Shown piece after piece: positions 8,325-17,560 of a stretch of 49,139 bases of DNA (position 1 is the stretch's first letter; every line of letters begins with the position of its first letter). The translations under genes and the position numbers were made by a program. Source of the DNA: Helicobacter trogontum. GTDB taxonomy: Bacteria > Campylobacterota > Campylobacteria > Campylobacterales > Helicobacteraceae. The stretch covers positions 1 through 49,139 of the forward strand of contig NZ_JRPL02000014.1 of assembly GCF_000765905.2 (NCBI RefSeq), written 5' to 3'. The notes below the pieces were generated by a model that saw only the letters and a program-made list of their open reading frames with translations, was not told where the DNA came from and did no database searches.

Positions 8325-9620
8325 TTATTTATTTATTCCGTTGTGTTTATCGAGTAGATGTGTTATAACTCTATCTTCAATGATTGCCATTTTAACTGCT
8401 GGTAAAAGATTATTTTTGCGATAATGTTCAATCACTTCTTGAGGATTTTGTCCGCTCATCATTGATTCATAATAAAGAGTTTGGAATACTTCATTATCAT
8501 CTACATTGATTTTTTCTTGTTTTGCAAGCTTATCCACAACAAAAGTAACTCTTACGCTAGTTTCAGCTTTTGGTCTTTGTGCTTCTCTTAGCTCTTTAAC
8601 CTTATCTTGATTGTCTTTTAATGCTTCAACCTCTTCTTGCTTCATTGCAGATATTTCGTTATTAAGCAACACATTCATTTCTTGCTCTAAAATATTTTCT
8701 GGCAAATCAAATGTGAATGCTTTGGCGATATTTTCCAAAGCCTCTTCTTTTAATTTTTCATTGTAGAGTTTCATTTTAGATTCCATCTCTAGATCTTTTC
8801 TAATTTGATCCTTGAGAGTTGTTAGAGTATTTTCCTCTTTATCGCCTAAAATAGCTTTTGCGAATGCATCATCAACAGCTACCTCATCTTTTTGCTTAAT
8901 AGCATGTAATTTTACCTTAAATTGCACAGCTTTACCCGCAAGGTTTGGAGCTTGATAGTTTTCTGGAAAGGTTACATCAATCATTTTTTCTTCGCCTATC
9001 TCCATACCAATAAGTGCATCTTCAAACCCAGGAATGAATTGATTGGAACCAATTGTTAAATCAAACTTTTCTGCTTTACCGCCATCAAATGCTTTACCAT
9101 CCAAAAACCCTTCAAAATCAATATGTGCTATATGACCACTTTTTAATTCTTTAGCTTCTGATGGCACTATTGGAGCACGATTTTTTGCAAGTTGTTTTAA
9201 ACGCTCCTCCACTTGTTCATCTGTGATTTTTTCAAGTTCAAATTTTGGCATACAATTAATCGCATTATTAACGCTAAAATCAGGTGTAATGCCTATTTTA
9301 AGTTCAACTTCAATCCCATCTTCATGTTCTTCAAATTTTGTAATAAGAGGCTGCCCTATCACATCTTTCTCAGTGATATTTAACGCCTTAATAGCATTTG
9401 AAAAAAATTCGTTAATGCTTTGCTGACGAGATTCTTCAAGTAAACTATCTTTATAACGTGTTTTCACAATACTGACTGGCACTTTACCTTTTCTAAAGCC
9501 ATCAAGTTTCATAGTCTTTGCATATTTATTTGCAAGCAAATCAATATGCTTGTTAATTGTTTCAGTAGCAATTCTCCCACTTGCTTTTGCATTTGCCTCA
9601 TTAATTCTTTCTGTATTCAT
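8325..9620 (-). CDS. tig: Trigger factor
   Basis: Ribosome-bound chaperone and peptidyl-prolyl isomerase. The 431-residue length fits. The ribosome-docking loop appears as DGFRKGKVPVSIVKTRY near residue 40 (family signature G-F-R-x-G-K-x-P). The FKBP-like PPIase domain follows with SGHIAHIDFEGFLDGKAFDG and SNQFIPGFEDALIGM near residues 165-210, then a charged, helical, lysine- and glutamate-rich C-terminal chaperone domain. The start has AAGGATAGTT upstream. The gene is divergent from fliI, and their -10 boxes overlap. Confidence 0.96.
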   Translation of the reverse strand: MNTERINEANAKASGRIATETINKHIDLLANKYAKTMKLDGFRKGKVPVSIVKTRYKDSLLEESRQQSINEFFSNAIKALNITEKDVIGQPLITKFEEHEDGIEVELKIGITPDFSVNNAINCMPKFELEKITDEQVEERLKQLAKNRAPIVPSEAKELKSGHIAHIDFEGFLDGKAFDGGKAEKFDLTIGSNQFIPGFEDALIGMEIGEEKMIDVTFPENYQAPNLAGKAVQFKVKLHAIKQKDEVAVDDAFAKAILGDKEENTLTTLKDQIRKDLEMESKMKLYNEKLKEEALENIAKAFTFDLPENILEQEMNVLLNNEISAMKQEEVEALKDNQDKVKELREAQRPKAETSVRVTFVVDKLAKQEKINVDDNEVFQTLYYESMMSGQNPQEVIEHYRKNNLLPAVKMAIIEDRVITHLLDKHNGINK

Positions 9621-9641
9621 AACTATCCTTAAGGGTTTTTA

Positions 9642-9649
9642 AGTATAAT
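9642..9649. promoter_or_regulatory. Overlapping divergent -10 boxes for tig and fliI
   Basis: The octamer AGTATAAT holds TATAAT on the plus strand (9644-9649, 51 bases before fliI) and TATACT on the minus strand (9642-9647, about 22 bases before tig). If both are used, the polymerases would compete for the same bases. Confidence 0.45.
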
Positions 9650-9700
9650 TTCGTATTGTAACCAAATTTTTATTGTTTGTAAATCTTTTAAGGAGCAAAA

Positions 9701-11068
9701 ATGTCTAAAACACATGACGATAATGCAAAACAACAACATACTATTAAAATTGCTTCTATTGAGAATCTAAAACAAAAATTAAGCCTTACAACCAACCTTT
9801 CACCAAACTTCGGTGAGATTATATCTGTGGAAACAAATATTATAAAAGCAGTGGGCTTGTCGCCGAGTGTGGGTGATGTGGTATGGCTTATTCGTGGCAA
9901 TGATACACGAACAGAGGGCATTGTGATTGCTACACATAAGGAGGTATTTAGTATTAGTCCTTTTAGCTTTACAGAAGGGTTTAAAAGTGGCGATAGAGTC
10001 ATGATTGCAAAAGAGGGCTTAAACATTCCTGTCGGAGATGAGCTCTTAGGACGGGTAATAAATCCATTAGGGGTTCCACTTGATAACCTTGGAGGAATAT
10101 ACGCAAGTGCTTGCACTCCTATTATTAATGCACCAATCTCTGCATTAAAGAGAGGGCTTATAGATGAGGTTTTTAGTGTAGGAGTAAAAAGCATAGATTC
10201 CCTACTTACTTGCGGTAAAGGACAGAAGATGGGGATCTTTGCTGGATCTGGTGTCGGTAAGTCTACGCTTATGGGCATGATTGTAAAAGGTAGTGTCGCA
10301 CAAATTAAAGTGGTTGCATTAATTGGGGAACGTGGGAGAGAAGTGCCCGAGTTTATTGAAAAAAATTTGGGTGGGAATCTTGAAAATACAGTGCTTGTGG
10401 TAGCAACAAGTGATGATTCCCCACTTATGCGAAAATACGGAGCATTTTCAGCTATGGCAATTGCAGAGTTTTTTAAAGATAGAGGGCATGATGTGTTATT
10501 TATTATGGATTCTGTAACGCGTTTTGCGATGGCACAAAGGGAGATAGGGTTAGCTTTAGGTGAACCTCCAACAAGCAAGGGTTATCCACCTTCAGTTTTA
10601 ACACTTTTACCACAATTAATGGAGCGCGCTGGTAAAGAGGAAGGGAAAGGAAGTATTACCGCATTTTTTACTGTGCTTATGGAAGGTGATGATTTGAATG
10701 ATCCTATTGCTGATCAAAGTCGAAGTATTTTAGATGGGCATATTATGCTTGATAGAAATTTAACAGATTTTGGAATCTACCCACCCATTAATATCTTAAA
10801 CTCATCATCAAGGGTGATGCATGACATTATTTCACAGGAACACAAAAATGCTGCAAGGAAGTTTCGTCGTATGCAAGCCCTTTTGAAAGAAAATGAAGTA
10901 TTAATCCGCATAGGTAGTTATCATAAAGGCAATGATATTGAGCTTGATGAGGCAATTGACAAAAAAGCCTTAATGGAAGAGTTTTTGGGTCAAGATGAGA
11001 ATGTGCAAACAGCATATGAGGAGAGTGTCGCACAAATGATAGAAATAGCCAATAATAGTGGTATATAA
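9701..11068 (+). CDS. fliI: Flagellum-specific ATPase FliI
   Basis: ATPase of the flagellar type III export apparatus, related to F1-beta. In 455 residues: an N-terminal barrel domain ending near PVGDELLGRVINPLG (about 107-121), the P-loop AGSGVGKSTLMGM near 181-193, ALIGERGREVPEF, the Walker B region DVLFIMDSVTRFAMAQREIG, and GYPPSVLTLLPQLMERAG, all characteristic of FliI/SctN ATPases. AAGGAG precedes the ATG. No other flagellar gene is adjacent, in line with the scattered flagellar genes of Helicobacter. 605 non-coding bases follow. Confidence 0.97.
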   Translation: MSKTHDDNAKQQHTIKIASIENLKQKLSLTTNLSPNFGEIISVETNIIKAVGLSPSVGDVVWLIRGNDTRTEGIVIATHKEVFSISPFSFTEGFKSGDRVMIAKEGLNIPVGDELLGRVINPLGVPLDNLGGIYASACTPIINAPISALKRGLIDEVFSVGVKSIDSLLTCGKGQKMGIFAGSGVGKSTLMGMIVKGSVAQIKVVALIGERGREVPEFIEKNLGGNLENTVLVVATSDDSPLMRKYGAFSAMAIAEFFKDRGHDVLFIMDSVTRFAMAQREIGLALGEPPTSKGYPPSVLTLLPQLMERAGKEEGKGSITAFFTVLMEGDDLNDPIADQSRSILDGHIMLDRNLTDFGIYPPINILNSSSRVMHDIISQEHKNAARKFRRMQALLKENEVLIRIGSYHKGNDIELDEAIDKKALMEEFLGQDENVQTAYEESVAQMIEIANNSGI

Positions 11069-11613
11069 TAAAATGGTTGGATTTTGTATTTTGTATCTCT
11101 ATACATTGATAGTCCATCTAAACCAACAAATATGCTTATGTTTAACATATGAAAGAGGGTTATATAAAATTTTTTAAATGATTTTTCTGGATTAACAAGT
11201 TTTTTATATTAAATAACGAGTACATTAGACCAAGATTTATTCAATATGGCTTTTGGAGTATGGTAAAAATATGTAGGCAAACTTTCCATAAAAAGCAAGA
11301 TTACAGAAGATAAGAAATCTTAAATTCACAAAAATTTGTTTTGATTCAATAAGGCTGATTTTGGAAAATAGCCTAGATATATATAGCCCTTATTTTGATA
11401 TAATCTTAACATATCCTATACTTTCACGTCTAATACAGCCTTGTTTGCTACATAGAAGTTAAAAAGTTGTCTCCATCTTAAATCCTAACATACAAGATTG
11501 TTAGATATTGCTCGTTTTGAAAGGCTTTTATTTTTTGATAGGATTTTTAGTATCAAATAGATATAGAAACCTTGCAATACTATTTAGCAAAAAATATAGA
11601 CATATTAAAAAAC
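11069..11613. other. Intergenic region after fliI, no gene recognised
   Basis: Stops are frequent in all frames. Noted: TATAAT at 11399-11404, which precedes no gene on its strand, and a small AGGCT / AGCCT hairpin near 11351-11373. A short RNA is conceivable but not supported further. Confidence 0.5.
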
Positions 11614-11675
11614 AAATAAGTAATTTGGGAGATACCCTTTAAGAACATTTGTGATAAAGGGTAAGTTACTTATTT
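11614..11675 (-). terminator. Strong composite terminator of the catalase-like gene
   Basis: Nested inverted repeats on the minus strand. The outer stem AAATAAGTAA (11614-11623) / TTACTTATTT (11666-11675) and inner stem TACCCTTT (11633-11640) / AAAGGGTA (11656-11663) are both perfect. GTTTTTT follows on the minus strand. The outer arm overlaps the stop codon of the gene. Confidence 0.8.
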
Positions 11676-12660
11676 ATTGTCTTCTACCAAAAGTAATTGA
11701 ATACACATCATTGCGTATTTCAAATAATGGATCTTTTGGAGCTTCTACACCAGTAGGTAAGATATTTGGCATAAATACATCACCATTACATACATCACCA
11801 TTGTATTGTTTTACAAGTAATGTTCCAACCTCAATTTCTTTATGTTTGCCACTCCAAAGTGCGGTTGTATCATTGGTCTTGTCTTTAGGATTTGCAAGAA
11901 CTAGGATCATTTTATAAGCAATAGGTGCCTTACTTGTTTTTGCTTTGAAATCAGATTCTAAAAAGTTATCACCTAGTTTTGCCAGTTGATCCTCATTGAG
12001 ATATGAAACCCCATTTACTGGGACAAATTTAAATCGTGCAGGAATCATCTGATTTTTAGCATTTTTGAAGTAGAATGTGTGAATGCTATGATACATCGTA
12101 TTTGCCACGCTACCTGTTATACCTATCTTTTTCATATATTCTTCAAAATTTCTATATGATGCTACTTCGTTGGTTTTTTTAGCAATATAATCAGAATCTA
12201 CCTTACCTCCTTTTGGTATTCTCATTGCAAAAAAATCACCAAACTCTTGAGGATTTTTTGCAAAATTAATTTCAGTATTTAGCATAACGATTTCCCATTC
12301 ATCTTTTTCCCCTTGAATCTTTAACGCCATGCCTCTTGGTTTTGATTTATCGCTTGCAACTCTGCTTCCACCGCCAAGTGAATACCTCACTTCCGTCTTA
12401 ATGCTTTTTTCTTTCAACAATGGTATATCAAGAGTATTTGTAATATTTTTTGTTGGCACAAATTCTCCATATGCACAAAAGCCTTTTGCATGATTAATCT
12501 TTTTGTGTGGATCTTTAGAATCTCCATTGAGTGCATAAAACACATCAGCAATGCCTTCTGCATCATATTGCTTTACCTGTGTCTCATTTGCATAAACACA
12601 TATTGTTGTAGCGAGTATGCTTGAGATAATAAACTTAGTAGTATTTTTTATACGAAACAT
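11674..12660 (-). CDS. Periplasmic catalase-like heme peroxidase (SrpA/KatA-related)
   Basis: A 328-residue minimal catalase-fold protein with a signal peptide cleaved after about residue 24 (CVYA/NETQ), so probably periplasmic. The distal heme His is in NHAKGFCAYGEF (His57), matching the V-H-A-R/K-G motif of catalases. The proximal ligand is probably Tyr320 in EIRNDVYSITFGRR, with Arg316 four residues before it as in R-x-x-x-Y of catalases. Short members generally act as peroxidases rather than efficient catalases, which is family knowledge. AAGGGCTG precedes the start. It is a single-gene unit with its own strong terminator. Likely role: peroxide defence in the periplasm. Confidence 0.9.
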   Translation of the reverse strand: MFRIKNTTKFIISSILATTICVYANETQVKQYDAEGIADVFYALNGDSKDPHKKINHAKGFCAYGEFVPTKNITNTLDIPLLKEKSIKTEVRYSLGGGSRVASDKSKPRGMALKIQGEKDEWEIVMLNTEINFAKNPQEFGDFFAMRIPKGGKVDSDYIAKKTNEVASYRNFEEYMKKIGITGSVANTMYHSIHTFYFKNAKNQMIPARFKFVPVNGVSYLNEDQLAKLGDNFLESDFKAKTSKAPIAYKMILVLANPKDKTNDTTALWSGKHKEIEVGTLLVKQYNGDVCNGDVFMPNILPTGVEAPKDPLFEIRNDVYSITFGRRQ

Positions 12661-13065
12661 TTACAGCCCTTAATATTAAAGATAAATTCTTAGAATCTCA
12701 TGATTTGTTTATAAGTGTAACATTCATAAGATTGCCAAGGTGGAGGGAGTATAACATACAATGTTAAATTGTTAGAATTTTTTCTGCGTATTACCAATTA
12801 AGCCTTTTTATCCCTGTGTGATAGGATTTAGATACTAAGCAATGTAATAAAACATTTCATTTTTTACAGAGTTATGCAAACACTAAATAATTGATATAAA
12901 TAGATGCAAGTTTCATAGATATTGTAGAGTTTTGCCTCCATATGCTCCATTATAGAGCCTATAGTGTGCATATTTTTGTCAGTTTGCCTAAAGGAACAAA
13001 TATTGACAAATCTCTACATTAAAAACTATTTTTATGGATTTTGTTTACTAAGATTTGTGTTAATT
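12661..13065. other. Intergenic region upstream of the catalase-like gene
   Basis: Presumed promoter region of the minus-strand catalase-like gene and end of the SGNH gene. One inverted repeat TTTGTCA (12975-12981) / TGACAAA (13004-13010) with a 22-base spacer is visible. No open frame looks coding. Confidence 0.5.
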
Positions 13066-14157
13066 TCATGTTTTACTTGGCGTGATTTCCATTTCAGATT
13101 CTACATCTTGTTTAGGTAATACTATGTGTTTGATTAGGGTTTTTGCAAGTAATCTTGAACCATAGGGTGTGAAGTGGATTCCATCTTGGGCTCTTACCAA
13201 CCTGCTTTTTCCCTTACCATCTTTTATATAGGCACTAAATCTACCATTTTGTAAGATTGCATCTGCAGTGAGAAAGATCCCACCATTTTCACTCACAATC
13301 TGCTGATACAGTGTGTTTAGATACATTAGTTTTTTGTTTAAAGCCTCATTTTTTGTCATGGGGACTGCATACCATACAACCTCTGCGTGATGAGATTTTG
13401 CTACATTAATGATTGCTTGTATTCGTTTTTTATATGTTGCCTCCCAACTTTCAGAACCAAAACGCATTTTTGGCATATTCCACGGATCATTTGCTCCAAG
13501 ACATACGACTAAAACCCCAATATCCTTATATTGCTGAAAAGCTTGTAGTGTTGCATTTTCCCAATCAAAAAATGATGGGTAAGTAAGCCCTGTGCTTTGT
13601 TTGGCGATATTTTTTGTACGGAATCCATGCTCTTGCAACATACGGGGTAAAACCATGCCAATACCCTGCATAAGAGAATCACCAATAAGCAAAAATCGTG
13701 TTCCTGGAGGCAATATAAGCATTTGATTATTATCTTGCATGTAATTGTAGGTAGATTCTATTGGCGTGATATATTGCTCTTGCGGTATGGTGCTTATAAT
13801 ATCTGTGGAATCTGATTTAAAATCCTGTAAAGACATACTAGTATCTTTAGATTCTAAAAGCTCCTTGTCTTCATACTTGATTTCATTTAATTCTAGTATA
13901 TGTGTCATATGCGATTCGTCATATTGCGGCAAAGCCAATTCTATTGTGTTAGATTCTGCTTCAAAAATAGCTACTCGCATTTTTTCTAGCCCACTTGCAA
14001 TTATATTGCCAAATGAAAAGAATGGGGATTCTGAGGCAATCATGTTACTTGCATAATGATATTGTTGCACGATATATGCAATAATGCTCTTGTGATACAC
14101 ATAGCAAACACATAGCATAGTAAGTAGGCTTACAAAAACAAAGTGTGCTATTCTCAT
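13066..14157 (-). CDS. SGNH/GDSL hydrolase-fold protein (DUF459), partner of the MBOAT protein
   Basis: A 363-residue protein with an N-terminal membrane anchor (residues 4-21), a polar linker, and a C-terminal SGNH domain: GDSLMQGIGM (Ser block I) near residue 158, VVCLGANDPW (block III, Asn) near 210, and DGIHFTPYGSRLLAK (block V, Asp and His) near 325. All catalytic blocks are present. Its ATG directly abuts the stop of the upstream MBOAT gene, so the two are translationally coupled. In such pairs (PatA/PatB, AlgI/AlgJ-X) the MBOAT protein exports acetyl groups and the SGNH protein transfers them to, or removes them from, a periplasmic glycan. I infer peptidoglycan or surface-glycan O-acetylation; transferase versus esterase is undecided. 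Confidence 0.8.
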   Translation of the reverse strand: MRIAHFVFVSLLTMLCVCYVYHKSIIAYIVQQYHYASNMIASESPFFSFGNIIASGLEKMRVAIFEAESNTIELALPQYDESHMTHILELNEIKYEDKELLESKDTSMSLQDFKSDSTDIISTIPQEQYITPIESTYNYMQDNNQMLILPPGTRFLLIGDSLMQGIGMVLPRMLQEHGFRTKNIAKQSTGLTYPSFFDWENATLQAFQQYKDIGVLVVCLGANDPWNMPKMRFGSESWEATYKKRIQAIINVAKSHHAEVVWYAVPMTKNEALNKKLMYLNTLYQQIVSENGGIFLTADAILQNGRFSAYIKDGKGKSRLVRAQDGIHFTPYGSRLLAKTLIKHIVLPKQDVESEMEITPSKT

Positions 14158-15531
14158 CTAAAATCCTGCATAAATAAAGTTTGGAATTCCGCTTGGTGCA
14201 AAGCCAATAATAATGATAAAACAACATGCAAACACAAATGGTTGTAAAATAATAGGCATTTTGTGAAAAAATATAGAAAATCGCCTTTCCATATTCTCAC
14301 ACAACGGGTAAAGTATGAAGCAAATGGCACAGAAAAAAAACAACAAGACTTCAGTATTTGAAAATGGCTTTGCACTATTTATGACAAAAGATTCCAAATA
14401 AAAGAGTGCATCTTCAAAATTTGTATAATAAAAAAATACCCAAGCAAAAGTAACAAAATGAAACGTAATAAAAGTGCTTATATAAGGGATAGGTATGGAT
14501 AGGTTGAGTGAGCGTATGCAGTTAAAGCAAATTGTCCCTAACCCATGTAAAAGCCCCCAGATAAGAAAATTATAAGTATTTCCATGCCATATACCAGATA
14601 AACCAAAGGAGATCAAAACAAACAGCTGTGCCAACCAAAAGCCTTTTTTATTTCCGCCTAATGGGATATAGATGTAATCTCTTATAAATAATGATAAGCT
14701 CATATGCCATCTTCCCCAAAAATCTTTTATATTTCTTGCTGCATAAGGCATATTAAAATTTTGCGGGAGAGTAAATCCAAGCATCAAAGCAAATGCACTT
14801 ACTAGATCTACATAGCCACTAAAGTCGCAATACAGACGTATGCTATAGGCATAAATTCCAAGCAAAAGTGTTAATGTGCTGCAATCTGCAGGATTTTGTA
14901 GTATAGAATCTGAATATGTCTGTAAGTAACTTGCACACAATACTTTTTTAAATAAGCCAAACAATACTAGTGTAAAAATTAGACCTATCTTACCAAAATA
15001 TCTTTCTTTGTAGAGCTGTGCAAAGAAAAAATCACTACGCATAATGGGACCAGAAATAAAAGTGGGAAAAAATGATAAAAATGTCGCTAAGGAAAATAGA
15101 CTAACTACTCTTTTAGTTTTTGCGACAGATACAAGGTAAGTGATTGATGCAAAAGTGTAAAAACTAAGCCCCAAAGGAAATAAAATATTAATGTCAATAA
15201 CATTAAGTCCAACAAGCATGAATATGGTATCAAAGCCATCTTTGATTGAAGCAAAATATTTAAAAAAAGCAAGATTTAATACAACAAGTCCAAGCGACAA
15301 AGTGAGCATAATTTTTGTTTCATACATATAAATAAGACTACTAAAAAGATATATAACAAGTGTATAGATTGCTACCACAAGAGCAAAATATGGATTAATC
15401 CATAATAATACCGCGTAATTAAATAGCAGCAATAAGGCATTCTGATATATTTTACCTATATGTTTTAACGCCCAGTAAAGACAAAAAAACAATAAAAATA
15501 CAATTGCAAACTCTAAAGTAAAAAAAATCAT
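14158..15531 (-). CDS. MBOAT O-acyltransferase (PatA/AlgI type)
   Basis: A 457-residue polytopic membrane protein with about ten hydrophobic segments. MBOAT signatures are present: DFSGYVDLVSAFALMLG, NMPYAARNIKDFWGRWHMSL near residues 260-280, and GLSGIWHGNTYNFLIWGLLHG near 310-330, where the two invariant histidines lie. Family role: passes acetyl groups across the inner membrane for O-acetylation of periplasmic glycans. Immediate coupling to the SGNH gene supports a two-protein O-acetylation unit. It is divergent from folE. Confidence 0.88.
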   Translation of the reverse strand: MIFFTLEFAIVFLLFFCLYWALKHIGKIYQNALLLLFNYAVLLWINPYFALVVAIYTLVIYLFSSLIYMYETKIMLTLSLGLVVLNLAFFKYFASIKDGFDTIFMLVGLNVIDINILFPLGLSFYTFASITYLVSVAKTKRVVSLFSLATFLSFFPTFISGPIMRSDFFFAQLYKERYFGKIGLIFTLVLFGLFKKVLCASYLQTYSDSILQNPADCSTLTLLLGIYAYSIRLYCDFSGYVDLVSAFALMLGFTLPQNFNMPYAARNIKDFWGRWHMSLSLFIRDYIYIPLGGNKKGFWLAQLFVLISFGLSGIWHGNTYNFLIWGLLHGLGTICFNCIRSLNLSIPIPYISTFITFHFVTFAWVFFYYTNFEDALFYLESFVINSAKPFSNTEVLLFFFCAICFILYPLCENMERRFSIFFHKMPIILQPFVFACCFIIIIGFAPSGIPNFIYAGF

Positions 15532-15727
15532 AATATCCCCGTTGTTAATGCTACTTTAACTGCTCTGAAAATACAAAAATATAGATGAATAAGAACGCAA
15601 ATTGTAACAAATTTTTCAAGAAAAAAAGTAGGTTTCTACGTTTATTTCAAAATATTATATAATTACTTTCTGTGTTTATATTTTGGTAAATATAGAATAA
15701 AATATTATGTTTAAAAGCTATATGTGT

Positions 15728-15733
15728 TATAAT
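15728..15733 (+). promoter_or_regulatory. -10 box for folE
   Basis: TATAAT in GTGTTATAATGG, 27 bases before the folE start codon. Confidence 0.6.
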
Positions 15734-15759
15734 GGAATGTAAATATTAAATGAGGTAAC

Positions 15760-16365
15760 ATGTCATCTAAAAACAGCATATCAGAAAAATCAAACACCCA
15801 TATGCAAATGCACATAGAAAATACACAAAACTACATGCAAAATCTCTTTCAATTTATCGGTGAAGATGGCAATAGGGAAGGGTTAGTAAAAACACCAGAA
15901 AGAGTAGCAAAACTACACGAAACACTTTATAGTGGTTATGCGATAGATCCAAACACGATTTTAGATTCCGTATTTAGTGATGGGGCATGTAATGAGATGG
16001 TGGTTGTACGAGATATTGAATTTTATTCAATGTGTGAACATCACTTGTTGCCATTTTTTGGGAAAATATCAATTGGTTACATACCAGATAAGAAGGTGGT
16101 TGGAATCTCAAATCTATCAAAGTTGGTTGAAGTCTTTGCAAGACGTTTGCAAATACAAGAAAAGCTTACAACACAAATCGCTGATACAATCATGCATTCA
16201 TTAAAACCAAAAGGGGCTATGGTAGTATGTGAAGCTTTGCATTTATGCATGGCAATGCGTGATAATGCAAAACAAAACTCAAAGATTCTTACGTCTGCTG
16301 TGCGTGGGCTGTTTCAGCAAGATTCGCGAACAAGAATGGAATTTATGCAGCTTATTAAAACATAG
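15760..16365 (+). CDS. folE: GTP cyclohydrolase I
   Basis: Converts GTP to dihydroneopterin triphosphate, the first step of folate synthesis, as a zinc enzyme. In 201 residues: EDGNREGLVKTPERVAK near 32-48, the zinc-binding MCEHHLLPFFG with Cys92 and the His pair after it, GISNLSKLVEVFARRLQIQE, and the second Cys of the zinc site in HLCMAMRDNAK near 166. The usual MRG of that last motif reads MRD here, a small departure. TGAGGTAAC precedes the start. A long-loop inverted repeat (AAAACATAG / CTATGTTTT, 16357-16415) covers the stop and could end the transcript. Confidence 0.96.
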   Translation: MSSKNSISEKSNTHMQMHIENTQNYMQNLFQFIGEDGNREGLVKTPERVAKLHETLYSGYAIDPNTILDSVFSDGACNEMVVVRDIEFYSMCEHHLLPFFGKISIGYIPDKKVVGISNLSKLVEVFARRLQIQEKLTTQIADTIMHSLKPKGAMVVCEALHLCMAMRDNAKQNSKILTSAVRGLFQQDSRTRMEFMQLIKT

Positions 16366-16450
16366 GCTTATATAGATATATCTTACACAAAAAAGCACAT
16401 AAAAGACTATGTTTTATCACATGGCAGATTCTAGAATCTTGCAAATAATG

Positions 16451-16456
16451 TATAAT
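16451..16456 (+). promoter_or_regulatory. -10 box for ispE-ubiD
   Basis: TATAAT in AATGTATAATACA (TG-n extended type), 26 bases before ispE. Confidence 0.55.
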
Positions 16457-16482
16457 ACATATAAAATATTACAGAGAGCAGC

Positions 16483-17544
16483 ATGAAAAAACCAGATGAA
16501 ATAAGCAAAGCCTACTTTGCTCAAGCATTTCCAAAGATAAATATTACACTGAAGATTGGTGAAAAAATAGGAAATCTCCATACATTGCAATCACGTTTTT
16601 GTTTAGTAAAAGAGAGTTTATATGATTCTATATTGATTGTAAAAACTCCCTTGCAAGAGGAGCTGCTACCACAAACATCTATAACACATGGTGATATAGT
16701 CTCTCAAGAACAATCTCAACCACACAAATCACAATTGCAAGAGCACTTGCAATGCTGTCTCTATGGTAATTTTGATTGCAAAATAGAAGATAATCTTATT
16801 TTTAAAGCATGTGTGCAGTTGTTGCAACATTTAGATTTTAGTGCAAAGCCTTGTACTATCCATATCATAGTGGATAAAAAAATACCAGTTGGAGGTGGGC
16901 TTGGTGGCGGGAGTGTAAATGCAGCATTAACTCTTTTATTATTAAATGAACTTTTTGATTTGCGTTGTGATGAAAAAACTTTATATGATTGTGCAAAAAC
17001 ACTTGGTAGTGATGTTGCATTTTTTCTTATGGTTTATACACAAAATAGTGCACATATTGCCCCATATTTTTATACAACACAAACTTTTAGTAAGGATGAG
17101 GTAAGCAAGATCTTGACAACCTTTCAAACTCAAAAGATTCTAAATGCTAGCTTTACAGAATCACTTAAGGAAAAACAACAAAAAGAATGCATTCATTTCC
17201 TTAGTGCAAATGTGTTTGGGACAGGTGAAATTGTAGAACCTTTTTATGAGGAGTTGCCCCATTTTATTATTCATTGTAATCCTATTGTATGCAATACTGG
17301 AGCAGTTTATAATGAGTTTGCCAAACAAAGAGAACTTGCGATAAAAGATTCTAAACAAGAAATCATAGATTTAAAAAAAGATTCTCTTGTATTATTAAAG
17401 ACATATGATATGTTTATGTTAAATGACTTATATAAACCTGCTTGTAATCTCTATGGGTTAGAATCTATTGCAAACATGTTGTGTAAAAATTATGGCAATG
17501 TGTATTTTAGTGGGAGTGGTTCAAGCTTTTTTAGTATAAAATAA
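16483..17544 (+). CDS. ispE: 4-diphosphocytidyl-2-C-methyl-D-erythritol kinase
   Basis: GHMP-family kinase of the MEP isoprenoid pathway. The 353 residues start with QAFPKINITLKIGEKIGNLH (the substrate-binding P-K-I-N segment), hold the ATP-binding loop PVGGGLGGGSVNAALTL near residue 135, LGSDVAFFL near 180, and the C-terminal YFSGSGSSFF glycine motif. E. coli IspE has 283 residues; the extra length here is partly a polar insertion at about 57-92 (Q, S, H, E rich) between the first strands. The gene is preceded by AGAGAGCAGC and followed 16 bases later by the UbiD-family gene. Confidence 0.93.
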   Translation: MKKPDEISKAYFAQAFPKINITLKIGEKIGNLHTLQSRFCLVKESLYDSILIVKTPLQEELLPQTSITHGDIVSQEQSQPHKSQLQEHLQCCLYGNFDCKIEDNLIFKACVQLLQHLDFSAKPCTIHIIVDKKIPVGGGLGGGSVNAALTLLLLNELFDLRCDEKTLYDCAKTLGSDVAFFLMVYTQNSAHIAPYFYTTQTFSKDEVSKILTTFQTQKILNASFTESLKEKQQKECIHFLSANVFGTGEIVEPFYEELPHFIIHCNPIVCNTGAVYNEFAKQRELAIKDSKQEIIDLKKDSLVLLKTYDMFMLNDLYKPACNLYGLESIANMLCKNYGNVYFSGSGSSFFSIK

Positions 17545-17560
17545 AATACAAAGGAGTAGT

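Noticed and set aside
9688-10578. Long minus-strand open frame (296 codons) inside fliI
   Set aside because: Antisense shadow of a certain gene; the plus frame has all FliI motifs.
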